NCBI RefSeq assembly: GCF_008710285.1
Contig: NZ_VYQF01000002.1
Coordinates: 310,001-374,000 of the forward strand
From: Ginsengibacter hankyongi
GTDB taxonomy: Bacteria > Bacteroidota > Bacteroidia > Chitinophagales > Chitinophagaceae
Length of the DNA stretch: 64,000 nt
Direction of reading: 5' to 3'
Shown: in pieces, positions 18,510-27,390 of the stretch
How positions within the stretch are numbered: position 1 is the stretch's first letter
Layout of the letters: every line of letters starts with the position of its first letter
Notes under the pieces: generated by a model
What the model was told of the DNA's origin: nothing
The model's database searches: none
What the model saw: only the letters and a program-made list of their open reading frames with translations
Program-made: the position numbers and the translations under genes

Positions 18510-18947
18510 ATGCCAATTAAACAAATAGATCACGGTACAAAAGAATATAAGCAAATGGTTGATTTGCGATATGAAATTTTGCGCAAGCCATTGCAACTTA
18601 ATTTTGACCCTGCCGAACTTGAAAAAGAAAAAAATGATATTCTTATCTGCGCATTTGAAGAAGAAAAAATATTGGGATGTTGCCTGCTCACCAAAATAGA
18701 TAAAGATTGCATAAGACTGCGGCAAATGGCAGTGCAAAATAATTTACAGGGGAAAGGTGTTGGCGCATCGATATTGCACTACGCTGAAAACGTTGCACGA
18801 GATGCAGGGTATAAAAAGGTTATGATGCACGCCCGTAAAACAGCTATTGGTTTTTATGAAAAACTCGGCTATAAAGTTTCAGGTCATGAATTCATTGAAA
18901 TTTCCATTCCTCATGTTACAATGGTAAAAAAATTACACCATTTTTAA
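18510..18947 (+). CDS. GNAT-family N-acetyltransferase
   Basis: A 145-residue single-domain acetyltransferase that uses acetyl-CoA. The acetyl-CoA pyrophosphate loop is seen as RLRQMAVQNNLQGKGVGASI (Q/R-x-x-G-x-G/A), and the C-terminal AIGFYEKLGYKVSG is the typical last helix-strand. The acceptor substrate cannot be predicted. The start at ATG 18510 is preferred over GTG 18501, which would only add three residues. It converges on the YcxB-like gene with one base between the two stop codons. Confidence 0.85.
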   Translation: MPIKQIDHGTKEYKQMVDLRYEILRKPLQLNFDPAELEKEKNDILICAFEEEKILGCCLLTKIDKDCIRLRQMAVQNNLQGKGVGASILHYAENVARDAGYKKVMMHARKTAIGFYEKLGYKVSGHEFIEISIPHVTMVKKLHHF

Positions 18948-18948
18948 T

Positions 18949-19431
18949 TTAACCGTCAGGTTTAATTTTTTCTTTTAAAATTTTTCTCACCTCGCTTATT
19001 TTGTCAGGCTCAAACGCATCTTTAGGAATAATAAAGAATGAACGGCTATCGAAATATAAATGAAAAAAGTATGGACTTTCAATCATACTGCTAAAAGCAG
19101 TCCAGGGCCAGCTTCTGCTGCCACCATCGTTTTCAATAAACATATGTTGCTGTTCAAAACTTACCTTCAGCCGGTCTTTAAAAGTTTTTGATTTGCGATA
19201 AATGACATTTGGCAATACATACCAAAAAGATATCATTAAACAAAACCATAAACAGGAACTTCCTAAGAATACGTAAGCCGATACTTTTTTGAAATAATAA
19301 AAGGTTGCAGCTACAATAGCAAATAAATTTACAAGGATCACGATAAATTTTATTTCTTTCCTGGTAATAAAATGATACCGTAATGCCTGCAACACTTTAG
19401 GTTTGCTATAAGTAAAAAATAAAGATGTCAT
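18949..19431 (-). CDS. YcxB-like membrane protein
   Basis: A 160-residue protein with two hydrophobic segments (VILVNLFAIVAATFYYF and VFLGSSCLWFCLMISFWYVL). A C-terminal domain resembles YcxB: SWPWTAFSSMIESPYFFHLY and FFIIPKDAF, the W..f..i.e...ffhly...ffiiPk pattern. The function is unknown. A frame extension begins at TTG 19440, but the -7 box at 19438-19445 overlaps that codon, so ATG 19431 is used. Confidence 0.65.
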   Translation of the reverse strand: MTSLFFTYSKPKVLQALRYHFITRKEIKFIVILVNLFAIVAATFYYFKKVSAYVFLGSSCLWFCLMISFWYVLPNVIYRKSKTFKDRLKVSFEQQHMFIENDGGSRSWPWTAFSSMIESPYFFHLYFDSRSFFIIPKDAFEPDKISEVRKILKEKIKPDG

Positions 19432-19437
19432 AGCAAA

Positions 19438-19445
19438 CAAATGTA
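19438..19445 (-). promoter_or_regulatory. -7 box (TACATTTG) of the YcxB-like gene
   Basis: An exact TAnnTTTG on the minus strand that ends 6 nt before the ATG at 19431. Confidence 0.5.
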
Positions 19446-19553
19446 CGATGTAGTATTAAAGTGAATGCATTTTACAGGAGATAAAATTTTAGAGAACTAG
19501 GTCCCAATAAATAATGAATCTCATTTCAGAAATTAAACCCCATAATATATTTT

Positions 19554-20279
19554 CTATTGTTGAGTTACCTGGCTTTGGTCTAAGATCTTAACCTCAGTTC
19601 TGCGATTTTTTTGCCTGCCCTGTTCAGTGCTATTATCTTCAATCGGTTCTTCGGCACCATAACCTTTAGCCACCACCCTGTCATTGCTGATTCCTTTTGC
19701 TATTAAATAAGATACTATTGACTTTGCCCTCTCCAGCGAAAGCACAAGGTTTTTTTCATCGCTTCCTACATTATCCGTATGTCCACCAATTTCTATCCTT
19801 TCATTAGGTTTCCTTCTTAAGTAATCAACCAGGTCATCAAGCGTACTATAAGATTCTGCACGCAGAGAAGATTTGCCAAAATCAAATTGAACATCATCCA
19901 ATACAACGGTTTTCGAGGGTTCAAATTCAAGATTTACTGTAAAAGGATTTTTATAAAAAGAATTGGGGCCAAGTGCAGGAATATCAAGAACATTATAGCT
20001 ACTCGAATCTTTGAAGCCCATAATATAAATATCATACTTGTCGCCGGCAGGAAGCCTGGTAGAAAATTTTCCCGTTGAGTCACTGATTGCCTGGTACTCA
20101 TTACTATTCTTCTGGCTTCTGAAAACAACCAGTTCATTATTTTTTGGCCCCTTGGTGTGCATGTCTGAAACAGTGCCTTCTACTTTTGCGTCTTTGGGAA
20201 GATTTAATACGGTTGTTGTTTGTGAATAAACCGTTGGAAATGAAGCAGTAAAAAATAAAACCGCTAAAAAAATTTTCAT
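19554..20279 (-). CDS. OmpA-family protein with N-terminal carboxypeptidase-regulatory-like domain
   Basis: A 241-residue exported protein. MKIFLAVLFFTASFPTVYSQ is the signal peptide. Residues about 30-105 (VEGTVSDMHTKGPKNNELV...STGKFSTRLPAGDKYDIYIM) resemble a CarboxypepD_reg-like beta-sandwich. Residues about 120-238 form the OmpA C-terminal domain that binds peptidoglycan: IEIGGHTDNVGSDEKNLVLS, then RAKSIVSYL and the Arg-rich end GRQKNRRTEVKIL. It likely links the outer membrane to the cell wall or serves a gliding/secretion apparatus. It is monocistronic. Confidence 0.9.
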   Translation of the reverse strand: MKIFLAVLFFTASFPTVYSQTTTVLNLPKDAKVEGTVSDMHTKGPKNNELVVFRSQKNSNEYQAISDSTGKFSTRLPAGDKYDIYIMGFKDSSSYNVLDIPALGPNSFYKNPFTVNLEFEPSKTVVLDDVQFDFGKSSLRAESYSTLDDLVDYLRRKPNERIEIGGHTDNVGSDEKNLVLSLERAKSIVSYLIAKGISNDRVVAKGYGAEEPIEDNSTEQGRQKNRRTEVKILDQSQVTQQ

Positions 20280-20433
20280 AAGGTTATTTTGAAAAAATTA
20301 TTGAGAGATAAGCAGAATAATCCTGTAAGCCAAAACATTATTCTGTATTTTTCAATTTAAGAACGCAAAAAAGTGGTATTTATTTTTATCTCCGGCATAC
20401 ATATTACTTGACTTTCAACCAATTCACTAAAGC

Positions 20434-20459
20434 AAAAAGCCACCTTATAAGGGTGGCTT
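20434..20459 (-). terminator. Rho-independent terminator of nrdJ
   Basis: An 8-bp perfect stem AAGCCACC/GGTGGCTT with a 7-nt loop, followed on the minus strand by TTTTT. Confidence 0.85.
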
Positions 20460-20484
20460 CTATGCTTGTTGCTAAAATATACTT

Positions 20485-23400
20485 CTAACTACATCCCATA
20501 CTGTTGCCGCAATTCAAACATTTATAACAAGTGCCGCTTCTAATAGTTATATGCCCGCAGGTATTACATGCCGGTGCATCGCTCTGCATATTTTTTGCAG
20601 CGGAGTTTACCGCATCAAATCCATTGCTTATTTTTTTTGCATGTTCCGTTCTGTGTGGTTTCGTTTGAGCTTTGCCGTTAGTTGACCCAATAACTCTTAC
20701 TTCACTTAATTCGGGTACACGGTTCCCAATGGTTGGCGTATTTTCATCCCACACTTCATTTCCTAGGTTTTCCACTTCAGGCTTATCGAGTACATGTACC
20801 AAATCATTTCTTCCCAAATATTCATACGCCAGTGAGCGGAACATAAAATCAATAATAGAGGTTGTTGTTTTAATATTTGGATGATCAACCATTCCGGATG
20901 GCTCAAACCTGGTGAAAACAAATTTTTCTACAAACTCTTCCAAAGGAACTCCATATTGTAAACCTATAGAAATGGCTATTGCAAAGCAGTTAAGCATGCT
21001 TCGCATAGTAGCGCCTTCTTTAGCCATATCAATAAAAATTTCTCCTAATGTACCGTCGTTATATTCTCCCGTCCTTAGAAATAAGGCCTGCCCGTTTATT
21101 TTTGCTTTTTGTGTAAATCCCCGGCGTTTTGCAGGCAATGCCCTGCGCTCAACAATCATGGCAAGCTGGCGCTTTAAAGCTGTATCAGCACTGCTTTGCA
21201 CACGCTTATTCATTTCTTCAAGCAGGTCTTCTACAGTAAGCTGGCTCATGTCAACGAGTTTTGTTACCTGTTCATCATTACTTATTTCCTGTTGTTCGGT
21301 ATCAATAGATTTTTTCTTTTTGTCACTTTTATTGCTCAATGGCTGTGACAATTTTGAACCATCACGGTAAAGCGCACACGCTTTTAATCCCAGCTGCCAG
21401 CTTAACTTATACGCTTCTGCAATTTCTTCTATGGTTGCTTCGTTAGGAAGATTAATTGTTTTGGAAATAGCACCGCTTATAAATGGTTGCGTTGCCGCCA
21501 TCATGCGAATGTGACCTTCATGATGAATATATCTTTTGCCGATATTGCCGCATTTATTAGCACAATCAAATACTGATAAATGTTCATCTTTTAAATAAGG
21601 AGCGCCTTCAACCGTCATTGTTCCGCAGATGTAAGTATTGGCTTCTTCAATTTGTTCTTCACTAAAGCCCAAAGCTTCCAATAAGCTCCATTCGAAGTTG
21701 TTATATTGTTCCTGGGAAAAACCTAAACGCTGTAAACACTCTTCTCCTAAATTATATACGTTAAATACAAAACCAATCTCAAATGCTGATGACATAGCCG
21801 CTTCCAGCTTCTGAATATCAGTTCCGGTAAAGCCTTTATTGGCAAGGCTTGCAGGATTGATGTGCGGCGCTCCATTTAATGATGCATGGCCCTTGGCATA
21901 ATTTACGATCTCTTCAATTTCCTTTTCAGAATATTTTAAATTTCTTAATGCCTGTGGAACACTTTGATTGATAATTTTAAAATAGCCACCTCCGCTTAGT
22001 TTTTTAAATTTCACCAAAGCAAAATCAGGTTCCACGCCTGTTGTGTCGCAATCCATAACCAATCCAATAGTTCCGGTTGGTGCAATTACGGTTGTTTGTG
22101 CGTTTCTGTATCCATATTTTTCACCCATCATTACTGCGTCATCCCATGCTTTTGTTGCGGCCTTCAACAAATTATCAGGGCAATATTTTGCATTGATGCC
22201 TTGTGGTTTTATTTCAATTCCTTCATAAGCATCCATTGCATCATAAGCCGCAGCACGATGATTGCGCATAACACGAAGCATATGTTGTTTATTTTCTTCA
22301 TACTTACTGAAAGCTCCTAAATGGGCTGCAAGCTCTGCAGATGTTTTATAAGCAATACCCGTCATGATTGCTGTAATTGCTCCTGCAATGCCTCTTGCCT
22401 TTTCACTATCATAAGCAATGCCGCTCACCATAAGCATACTGCCGAGATTCGCAAAACCAAGTCCTAATGTTCTGTAATCATAGCTGAGTTGTGCAACTTC
22501 TTTACTTGGAAACTGTGCCATCAGCACAGAAATTTCAAGAACGGTCGTCCACAGGCGAACTGTATATTCAAAACCATTAACGTCAAAAGAATTATCGCTT
22601 TCATTAAAAAATCTGCGAAGATTTACCGATGCGAGATTGCATGCAGTATTATCCAAGAACATATACTCACTGCAAGGGTTAGACGCTCTTATAGATCCGC
22701 CTTCAGGGCAGGTATGCCATTCATTAATGGTAGTATTATATTGTGTGCCGGGATCAGCACAACGCCAGGCTGCATAATTAATATCATCCCATAATTTTTT
22801 TGCTTTTACTTTTTTCATGGTGCGGCCATCACTTCTTGCTTTCAGTTCCCAATCACCATCTGCTTCAAGTGCATGAAAAAATTCATTGGGTATGCGAACA
22901 GAGTTATTACTGTTTTGCCCGCTCACCGTTTTATAGGCTTCGCCTTCATAATCGCTTGGATAGCCAGCTTCAATTAAAGCTGCTACCTTCTTTTCTTCTT
23001 CTACCTTCCAGTTTACAAAAGTTTCAATTTCGGGATGATCCAGGTCGAGGCAAACCATTTTAGCAGCACGTCTTGTAGTTCCTCCGCTTTTAATGGCACC
23101 GGCTGCCCGGTCACCAATTTTTAAAAAGCTCATTAATCCGCTGGAAGTACCGCCGCCACTAAGCTTCTCGCCTTCTCCGCGTATACTGCTGAAATTTGTT
23201 CCTACTCCACTGCCGTATTTAAAAATTCTTGCTTCGCGAACCCACAAATCCATAATACCCCCTTCATTTACCAAATCATCTTCTACACTTAAAATGAAAC
23301 AAGCATGCGGCTGCGGGCGCTCATAAGCTGAGGTTGATTTCTTTAACTGGCCATCCTTTGCATCTACATAATAATGACCTTGCGGTTTGCCTGTTATTCC

Positions 23401-23841
23401 ATACACTTCATGCAAACCGGTATTAAACCACTGTGGCGAATTAGGCACACAGGATTGATTTAAAATTCCATATACAAGCTCTTCATAAAAAATTTGAGCA
23501 TCATCCTCAGAACCAAAATAATTGTTGCGTTCTCCCCAAACCCGCCAGCAATGTGCCATACGATGTGCCACTTGTTTTATCGACGTTTCTCTGCCCGTTG
23601 TTCCATCCGGTTGCGGTACACCAGCCTTACGAAAATATTTTTGCGCCAGTATATCTGTGGCAATCTGGCTCCACTGTTTCGGCACTTCAACGTTGTCCAT
23701 CTGGAAAACAATTTCTCCCGTTGTGTTTTTAATTACCGATGTACGGTAATCGTATTCAAACATATCAAATGGTGAAATACCATCTTTGGTAAATTGCCGC
23801 GGAAAACGGAGGCCGGTTGAAGGCAAATTATTACTTGGCAT
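20485..23841 (-). CDS. nrdJ: Adenosylcobalamin-dependent (class II) ribonucleotide reductase
   Basis: A 1118-residue enzyme that makes deoxynucleotides using coenzyme B12 and works with or without oxygen. Visible signatures are NSPQWFNTG near residue 137, the loop PCSEYMFLDNTACNLASVNL with catalytic cysteines, and IAPTGTIGLVMDCDTTGVEP in the barrel core. A C-terminal TSCPD-like region follows, then a cysteine-rich tail (CNTCGHITIRSGTCYKCLNC) for zinc binding and disulfide relay. Its size matches the long NrdJ form. No cobalamin riboswitch core (such as a GCCACTG B12 box) is seen in the 229 bp upstream. It has its own terminator. Confidence 0.95.
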   Translation of the reverse strand: MPSNNLPSTGLRFPRQFTKDGISPFDMFEYDYRTSVIKNTTGEIVFQMDNVEVPKQWSQIATDILAQKYFRKAGVPQPDGTTGRETSIKQVAHRMAHCWRVWGERNNYFGSEDDAQIFYEELVYGILNQSCVPNSPQWFNTGLHEVYGITGKPQGHYYVDAKDGQLKKSTSAYERPQPHACFILSVEDDLVNEGGIMDLWVREARIFKYGSGVGTNFSSIRGEGEKLSGGGTSSGLMSFLKIGDRAAGAIKSGGTTRRAAKMVCLDLDHPEIETFVNWKVEEEKKVAALIEAGYPSDYEGEAYKTVSGQNSNNSVRIPNEFFHALEADGDWELKARSDGRTMKKVKAKKLWDDINYAAWRCADPGTQYNTTINEWHTCPEGGSIRASNPCSEYMFLDNTACNLASVNLRRFFNESDNSFDVNGFEYTVRLWTTVLEISVLMAQFPSKEVAQLSYDYRTLGLGFANLGSMLMVSGIAYDSEKARGIAGAITAIMTGIAYKTSAELAAHLGAFSKYEENKQHMLRVMRNHRAAAYDAMDAYEGIEIKPQGINAKYCPDNLLKAATKAWDDAVMMGEKYGYRNAQTTVIAPTGTIGLVMDCDTTGVEPDFALVKFKKLSGGGYFKIINQSVPQALRNLKYSEKEIEEIVNYAKGHASLNGAPHINPASLANKGFTGTDIQKLEAAMSSAFEIGFVFNVYNLGEECLQRLGFSQEQYNNFEWSLLEALGFSEEQIEEANTYICGTMTVEGAPYLKDEHLSVFDCANKCGNIGKRYIHHEGHIRMMAATQPFISGAISKTINLPNEATIEEIAEAYKLSWQLGLKACALYRDGSKLSQPLSNKSDKKKKSIDTEQQEISNDEQVTKLVDMSQLTVEDLLEEMNKRVQSSADTALKRQLAMIVERRALPAKRRGFTQKAKINGQALFLRTGEYNDGTLGEIFIDMAKEGATMRSMLNCFAIAISIGLQYGVPLEEFVEKFVFTRFEPSGMVDHPNIKTTTSIIDFMFRSLAYEYLGRNDLVHVLDKPEVENLGNEVWDENTPTIGNRVPELSEVRVIGSTNGKAQTKPHRTEHAKKISNGFDAVNSAAKNMQSDAPACNTCGHITIRSGTCYKCLNCGNSMGCS

Positions 23842-23931
23842 TGGGCTAATATTTTTAGTTTAATAAATTATTTTTGGGATGCGGGAGAACGAAAATATTT
23901 TTTCTCATTCACAAAACACAGCCTAAATTTT

Positions 23932-24006
23932 GCACAGTCTGTGGAAAAGAAGTATGTATAATTTTACGAGCCATACGCACACTGCGTTTAAAAATTTTTG
24001 CACACT
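23932..24006. repeat. Three GCACA(C/G)T motifs in the nrdJ-dtd divergent region
   Basis: GCACAGT at 23932, GCACACT at 23977 and GCACACT at 24000. The intervals are 45 and 23 bp, close to whole helical turns. The first is part of the palindrome CACA-GTC-TGTG. No NrdR-type box was recognised. Regulatory meaning is inferred only. Confidence 0.3.
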
Positions 24007-24070
24007 TTAAATAAATTTTTTTTTCAAATACTGAAATTTTCCTGTAATAAAATAACTTTCAACTCAAATA

Positions 24071-24523
24071 ATGAGAATATTGATTCAAAGAGTGTCCCAG
24101 GCCTCAGTAACAGTGGGCTTTACCATAAAAGGAGCCATCGGCACAGGGCTTCTTCTATTGGCAGGAATTGAAGACGCCGATACGGAAGAAGATATAATTT
24201 GGTTAAGTAATAAGATCGTCAATCTTCGCATTTTTGATGATGAAAATAAAATACCAAATATTTCAGTTAAAGATATAAATGGTGATATTTTAGTAGTAAG
24301 CCAGTTTACTTTACATGCATCTGTTAAAAAAGGAAATCGTCCCTCTTACATAAGAGCGAGCAAAGCAGAAATTGCTATTCCTCTATATGAAAAGTTCCTA
24401 ATACAATTATCAAAAGATCTTGGTAAAACAATACAAACAGGTGAGTTCGGTGCCGATATGAAAGTTGCTTTGGTGAATGATGGGCCGGTTACGATTTGGA
24501 TTGATTCAAAGAATAGGGAATAG
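24071..24523 (+). CDS. dtd: D-aminoacyl-tRNA deacylase
   Basis: A 150-residue proofreading enzyme that hydrolyses D-amino acids (and glycine) from mischarged tRNA. Family motifs are MRILIQRVSQASVTV at the N-terminus, the SQFTLHA motif (SQFTL carries active-site residues) and the C-terminal NDGPVTIWIDS (the cross-subunit GP dipeptide, NxGP). The length is standard. It is followed by the inserted GxxExxY element and then a MazG-like gene. Confidence 0.96.
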   Translation: MRILIQRVSQASVTVGFTIKGAIGTGLLLLAGIEDADTEEDIIWLSNKIVNLRIFDDENKIPNISVKDINGDILVVSQFTLHASVKKGNRPSYIRASKAEIAIPLYEKFLIQLSKDLGKTIQTGEFGADMKVALVNDGPVTIWIDSKNRE

Positions 24524-24544
24524 TTTATTATACTAATTTTAGTT

Positions 24545-24974
24545 AATTACACTAATTACATTTCATTAATGGCAGAATTGTTATTTAAAGAAGAATCTTT
24601 TAAAATTATAGGGATATGCATGGAAATTCATAAAACAGCTGAAATGGGTTTAAAAGAAATTAATTATAAGGATGCAATGGAAATAGAATTCATAGAAAAG
24701 AATATTCCTTTTGAAAGAGAAAAACGATTCTCTGTTAAATACAAAGAAAAAATATTGCGCAATCTTCACTTTACAGATTTCCTTTTATACGATTGTATTA
24801 TTTTAAAAGTTAAATCCGTCGCTGAAATTATTTACAATCATTTATATCAAACCTTAAGTTATTTATCGGCATCACAACAAAAATTAGGAATGGTAATAAA
24901 TTTTGGTGAACCATCTCTTACCTGGAAACGTATTGTTTTTTAGAATTCGTGTAATTCGAAAGAATTCGTGTAAT
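24545..24974. mobile_element. Small GxxExxY element bounded by imperfect inverted repeats
   Basis: The left end AATTACACTAATT (24545-24557) is the inverse, with one mismatch, of AATTCGTGTAATT at the right end (24944-24956). The right end is itself duplicated as AGAATTCGTGTAAT at 24942-24955 and 24961-24974. The only gene inside is GxxExxY. It separates dtd from a MazG-like gene. There is no transposase, so it would have to move in trans or be a relic. Confidence 0.45.
24569..24943 (+). CDS. GxxExxY-family protein (PD-(D/E)xK-like), possibly inactive
   Basis: A 124-residue protein with the defining GLKEINY segment (27-33) after the helix FKIIGICMEIHKTAE. It has a nuclease-like core: TDFLLYD (D70), then IILKVKSVAEI, and YQTLSYLSASQQKLGMVINF at the end. 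In family members I recall, the core strand reads [IV]-I-L-E-L-K. Here the expected glutamate is K80 (LKVK), so a metal-binding residue seems lost. The family is scattered through Bacteroidota genomes with no established function. Flanking repeats suggest it is an inserted unit. Confidence 0.85.
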   Translation: MAELLFKEESFKIIGICMEIHKTAEMGLKEINYKDAMEIEFIEKNIPFEREKRFSVKYKEKILRNLHFTDFLLYDCIILKVKSVAEIIYNHLYQTLSYLSASQQKLGMVINFGEPSLTWKRIVF

Positions 24975-24985
24975 AAAAATAATTT

Positions 24986-25318
24986 ATGGATATCACAATA
25001 AAGGAAGCACAAACAAAAGTTGACCAATGGATAAAAACTGTTGGCGTAAAATATTTTAGTGAGCTAACCAATCTCGGAATTTTAATGGAAGAAGTTGGTG
25101 AGCTTTCAAGACTGATGGTAAGAATTTATGGTGAACAGTCTTTTAAAGAAACTGATAAAAATAAAAAGCTGAGCGATGAAATGGCTGATGTGTTGTGGGT
25201 TTTAATTTGCCTTGCCAACCAAACCGGTGTTGATCTTACAGAAGCATTGCAGAAAAACTTTCATAAGAAAAGTTTGAGAGATGGAGAGAGGCATAAAAAG
25301 AATGAGAAGTTAAAGTAA
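24986..25318 (+). CDS. MazG-like nucleotide pyrophosphohydrolase
   Basis: A 110-residue all-alpha NTP pyrophosphohydrolase that cleaves NTPs to NMP and PPi, probably cleaning non-canonical nucleotides. The metal-binding motifs are ILMEEVGELSRLM (EExxE) and LSDEMADVLWVLICLAN (DExxD), as in MazG/RS21-C6 proteins. Bacteroidota homologues commonly sit beside dtd, so the GxxExxY gene appears to have been inserted into this pair. The glycyl-tRNA synthetase gene follows with its own promoter. Confidence 0.88.
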   Translation: MDITIKEAQTKVDQWIKTVGVKYFSELTNLGILMEEVGELSRLMVRIYGEQSFKETDKNKKLSDEMADVLWVLICLANQTGVDLTEALQKNFHKKSLRDGERHKKNEKLK

Positions 25319-25352
25319 CAGTTTAGTTTTAGGGAGATTTAAAGTGCATACT

Positions 25353-25360
25353 TATCTTTG
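25353..25360 (+). promoter_or_regulatory. -7 box (TATCTTTG) 7 nt before the glyS ATG
   Basis: An exact TAnnTTTG. It lies downstream of the GTG at 25344, so it excludes that start and places transcription initiation at or next to the ATG at 25368. Confidence 0.55.
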
Positions 25361-25367
25361 CCGCCTT

Positions 25368-26837
25368 ATGGCAAATGAACAAAATAATTTTAGTGAGATA
25401 ATTGCACATTGCAAAGAGTATGGATACATTTTTCCTTCCAGCGAAATTTATGACGGATTAAGCGCAGTTTATGATTATGGGCAAAACGGCGCACAGTTAA
25501 AAAAGAACATCCGCGACTACTGGTGGAAAAGCATGACACAGCTTCATGAAAATATTGTAGGCATAGACGCAGCAATATTCATGCATCCCCTTACATGGAA
25601 AGCGAGCGGTCACGTTGATAATTTCAGCGACCCGATGATCGATAATAAAGACAGCAAAAAACGTTACAGAGTAGATCATTTGATAGAATCTCATGCAGAA
25701 AAACTTGCATTCGAAGGGAAGAAAGAAGAGGAATTTGCTTTATTAAAAAGCATGGATGAGTTGCTATCAAAAGATGATTTCGGGGGATTAAAAAATTTGA
25801 TCGAACAAAATAAAATAAAATGTGAAGTTAGCGGAACTGCTAACTGGACTGATATTCGCCAATTCAACCTGATGTTTTCAACTGAGTTCGGCTCTTCTGT
25901 TTCTGGTAATGAAGAAGATAATAAAGTATATCTGCGACCAGAGACTGCGCAGGGAATTTTTGTAAATTTTTTAAATGTACAAAAAACCGGAAGAATGAAA
26001 ATCCCGTTCGGTATTGCACAAACCGGGAAAGCTTTTCGCAATGAAATTGTAGCAAGACAATTTATCTTCCGCATGCGTGAATTTGAACAAATGGAAATGC
26101 AATTTTTTGTGAAGCCCGGAACTGAAATGGAATGGTACAATTACTGGAAAACGGAAAGACTGAAATGGCACGAAAGCCTTGGCATTCCTGCAGAAAAATT
26201 ACGTTATCACGATCATGTAAAGCTGGCACATTACGCGAATGCGGCTGTTGATATTGAGTTTGAATTTCCTTTTGGTTTTAAAGAACTGGAAGGCATACAT
26301 TCAAGAACTGATTTTGATTTAAAGCAACACCAGGAATTAAGTAAAAAGAAATTGCAATATTTTGATAACGATCTTAAAGAAGATGGTAAACCAATAGGAA
26401 ATTATATTCCTTACGTGGTGGAAACTTCTGTCGGTCTGGATCGTCTATTCCTAACCGTTATAAGCGTTGCTTATGCAAACGAAAAATGGACAAAGGAAGA
26501 TGGTACTGAAGATAGCCGCGTCGTTTTAAGAATTCCTGCAAAGATTGCACCTTACAAATTGGCCATACTTCCATTGGTAAAAAAAGATGGCTTGCCCGAA
26601 ATTGCCAAACAATTAATGAATGAGTGCAAACAAAGCTTTCATACTTTTTATGAAGAGAAAGACAGTATAGGTAAGCGTTACAGAAGAATGGATGCAATAG
26701 GAACTCCTTTTTGTGTAACCATCGATCATCAAACAAAAGAAGATAATACCGTTACAATACGTTACAGGGATACTATGATGCAGGAAAGAATTTCTTTGGC
26801 AGAAGTAAAAAGCATTTTAATGGAAAAAATAAATTAG
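25368..26837 (+). CDS. glyS: Glycine--tRNA ligase (single-chain class II)
   Basis: A 489-residue dimeric-type glycyl-tRNA synthetase. The class II motifs are visible: motif 2 in GKAFRNEIVARQFIFRMREF and motif 3 in VVETSVGLDRLFLTVI. VYLRPETAQGIFVNF and the anticodon-binding C-terminal domain (YKLAILPLVKKDGLPEIAKQ) also match. It charges tRNA-Gly. The start codon was chosen by the -7 box and the typical opening NNFSEIIAHCKEYGYIFPSS. It is a single-gene unit that converges on a cupin-like gene. Confidence 0.96.
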   Translation: MANEQNNFSEIIAHCKEYGYIFPSSEIYDGLSAVYDYGQNGAQLKKNIRDYWWKSMTQLHENIVGIDAAIFMHPLTWKASGHVDNFSDPMIDNKDSKKRYRVDHLIESHAEKLAFEGKKEEEFALLKSMDELLSKDDFGGLKNLIEQNKIKCEVSGTANWTDIRQFNLMFSTEFGSSVSGNEEDNKVYLRPETAQGIFVNFLNVQKTGRMKIPFGIAQTGKAFRNEIVARQFIFRMREFEQMEMQFFVKPGTEMEWYNYWKTERLKWHESLGIPAEKLRYHDHVKLAHYANAAVDIEFEFPFGFKELEGIHSRTDFDLKQHQELSKKKLQYFDNDLKEDGKPIGNYIPYVVETSVGLDRLFLTVISVAYANEKWTKEDGTEDSRVVLRIPAKIAPYKLAILPLVKKDGLPEIAKQLMNECKQSFHTFYEEKDSIGKRYRRMDAIGTPFCVTIDHQTKEDNTVTIRYRDTMMQERISLAEVKSILMEKIN

Positions 26838-26869
26838 TTCTACTGTTTACAATTACAGTGTTGCCTGGG

Positions 26870-27259
26870 TTAATCAACAATTGTCAATAAAAAGATAGAT
26901 TTTTTTAAAGCTTTGATTGAATATGGAATCTGTTCATGTAGTGCCAGGACCATTTCCTTTTCTACCTCTGTTGAACTGAAATCAGTGGTTACTTTTACTT
27001 TTCCTTTTAAAACCTGCAAGCTAAAAATATTTTCTGGCCGGTCTGTTGTCGTCTTTGCATCTTTATGTAAAGCCACAAGAACAATTCGCATTTTATCAGT
27101 TTTAAAAATAGTAATAGCATTGCGGTCATTTTCCTGCCATGCATTTTCATCCATTAATTGTTTAATAAGGTCTCGGGTATTAACCAATAAAACAGGAGAA
27201 TCTATATTTCTATTTCCCTCCGGGCGGTTAAAAGTTGCATCGATGTTTGTACTTTCCAT
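26870..27259 (-). CDS. Small cupin-like protein
   Basis: A 129-residue soluble protein starting MESTNIDATFNRPEGNRNID. The second half (KMRIVLVALHKDAKTTTDRP, then IFSLQVLKGKVKVTT and VLALHEQIPYSIKALKKSIF) follows the strand order of a single-domain cupin: the G..V.v.....l..G.....p...pH pattern with H in LHEQIPY. Metal ligands are incomplete, so enzymatic activity is uncertain. It may be a stress-associated cupin. An upstream ATG-less extension to 27295 is less likely than the ATG at 27259. Confidence 0.6.
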   Translation of the reverse strand: MESTNIDATFNRPEGNRNIDSPVLLVNTRDLIKQLMDENAWQENDRNAITIFKTDKMRIVLVALHKDAKTTTDRPENIFSLQVLKGKVKVTTDFSSTEVEKEMVLALHEQIPYSIKALKKSIFLLTIVD

Positions 27260-27390
27260 TTTGAAATGATTTGTAAAATTCCTCCCAAAAATCATTCCTA
27301 AAGCAAAAACTTAAGAATATTCTTATTCGCTCTTCAATAAGCAAATAAAATTTTAAGTCACTAATATTTCACCTGGGAAAAAATATGTTA

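Noticed and set aside
20912-21370. 152-codon plus-strand frame opposite nrdJ
   Set aside because: Serine- and cysteine-rich mirror of the reductase reading frame, with no family resemblance.
23842-24070. Cobalamin riboswitch upstream of the B12-dependent reductase
   Set aside because: No B12-box or recognisable conserved core in either orientation.
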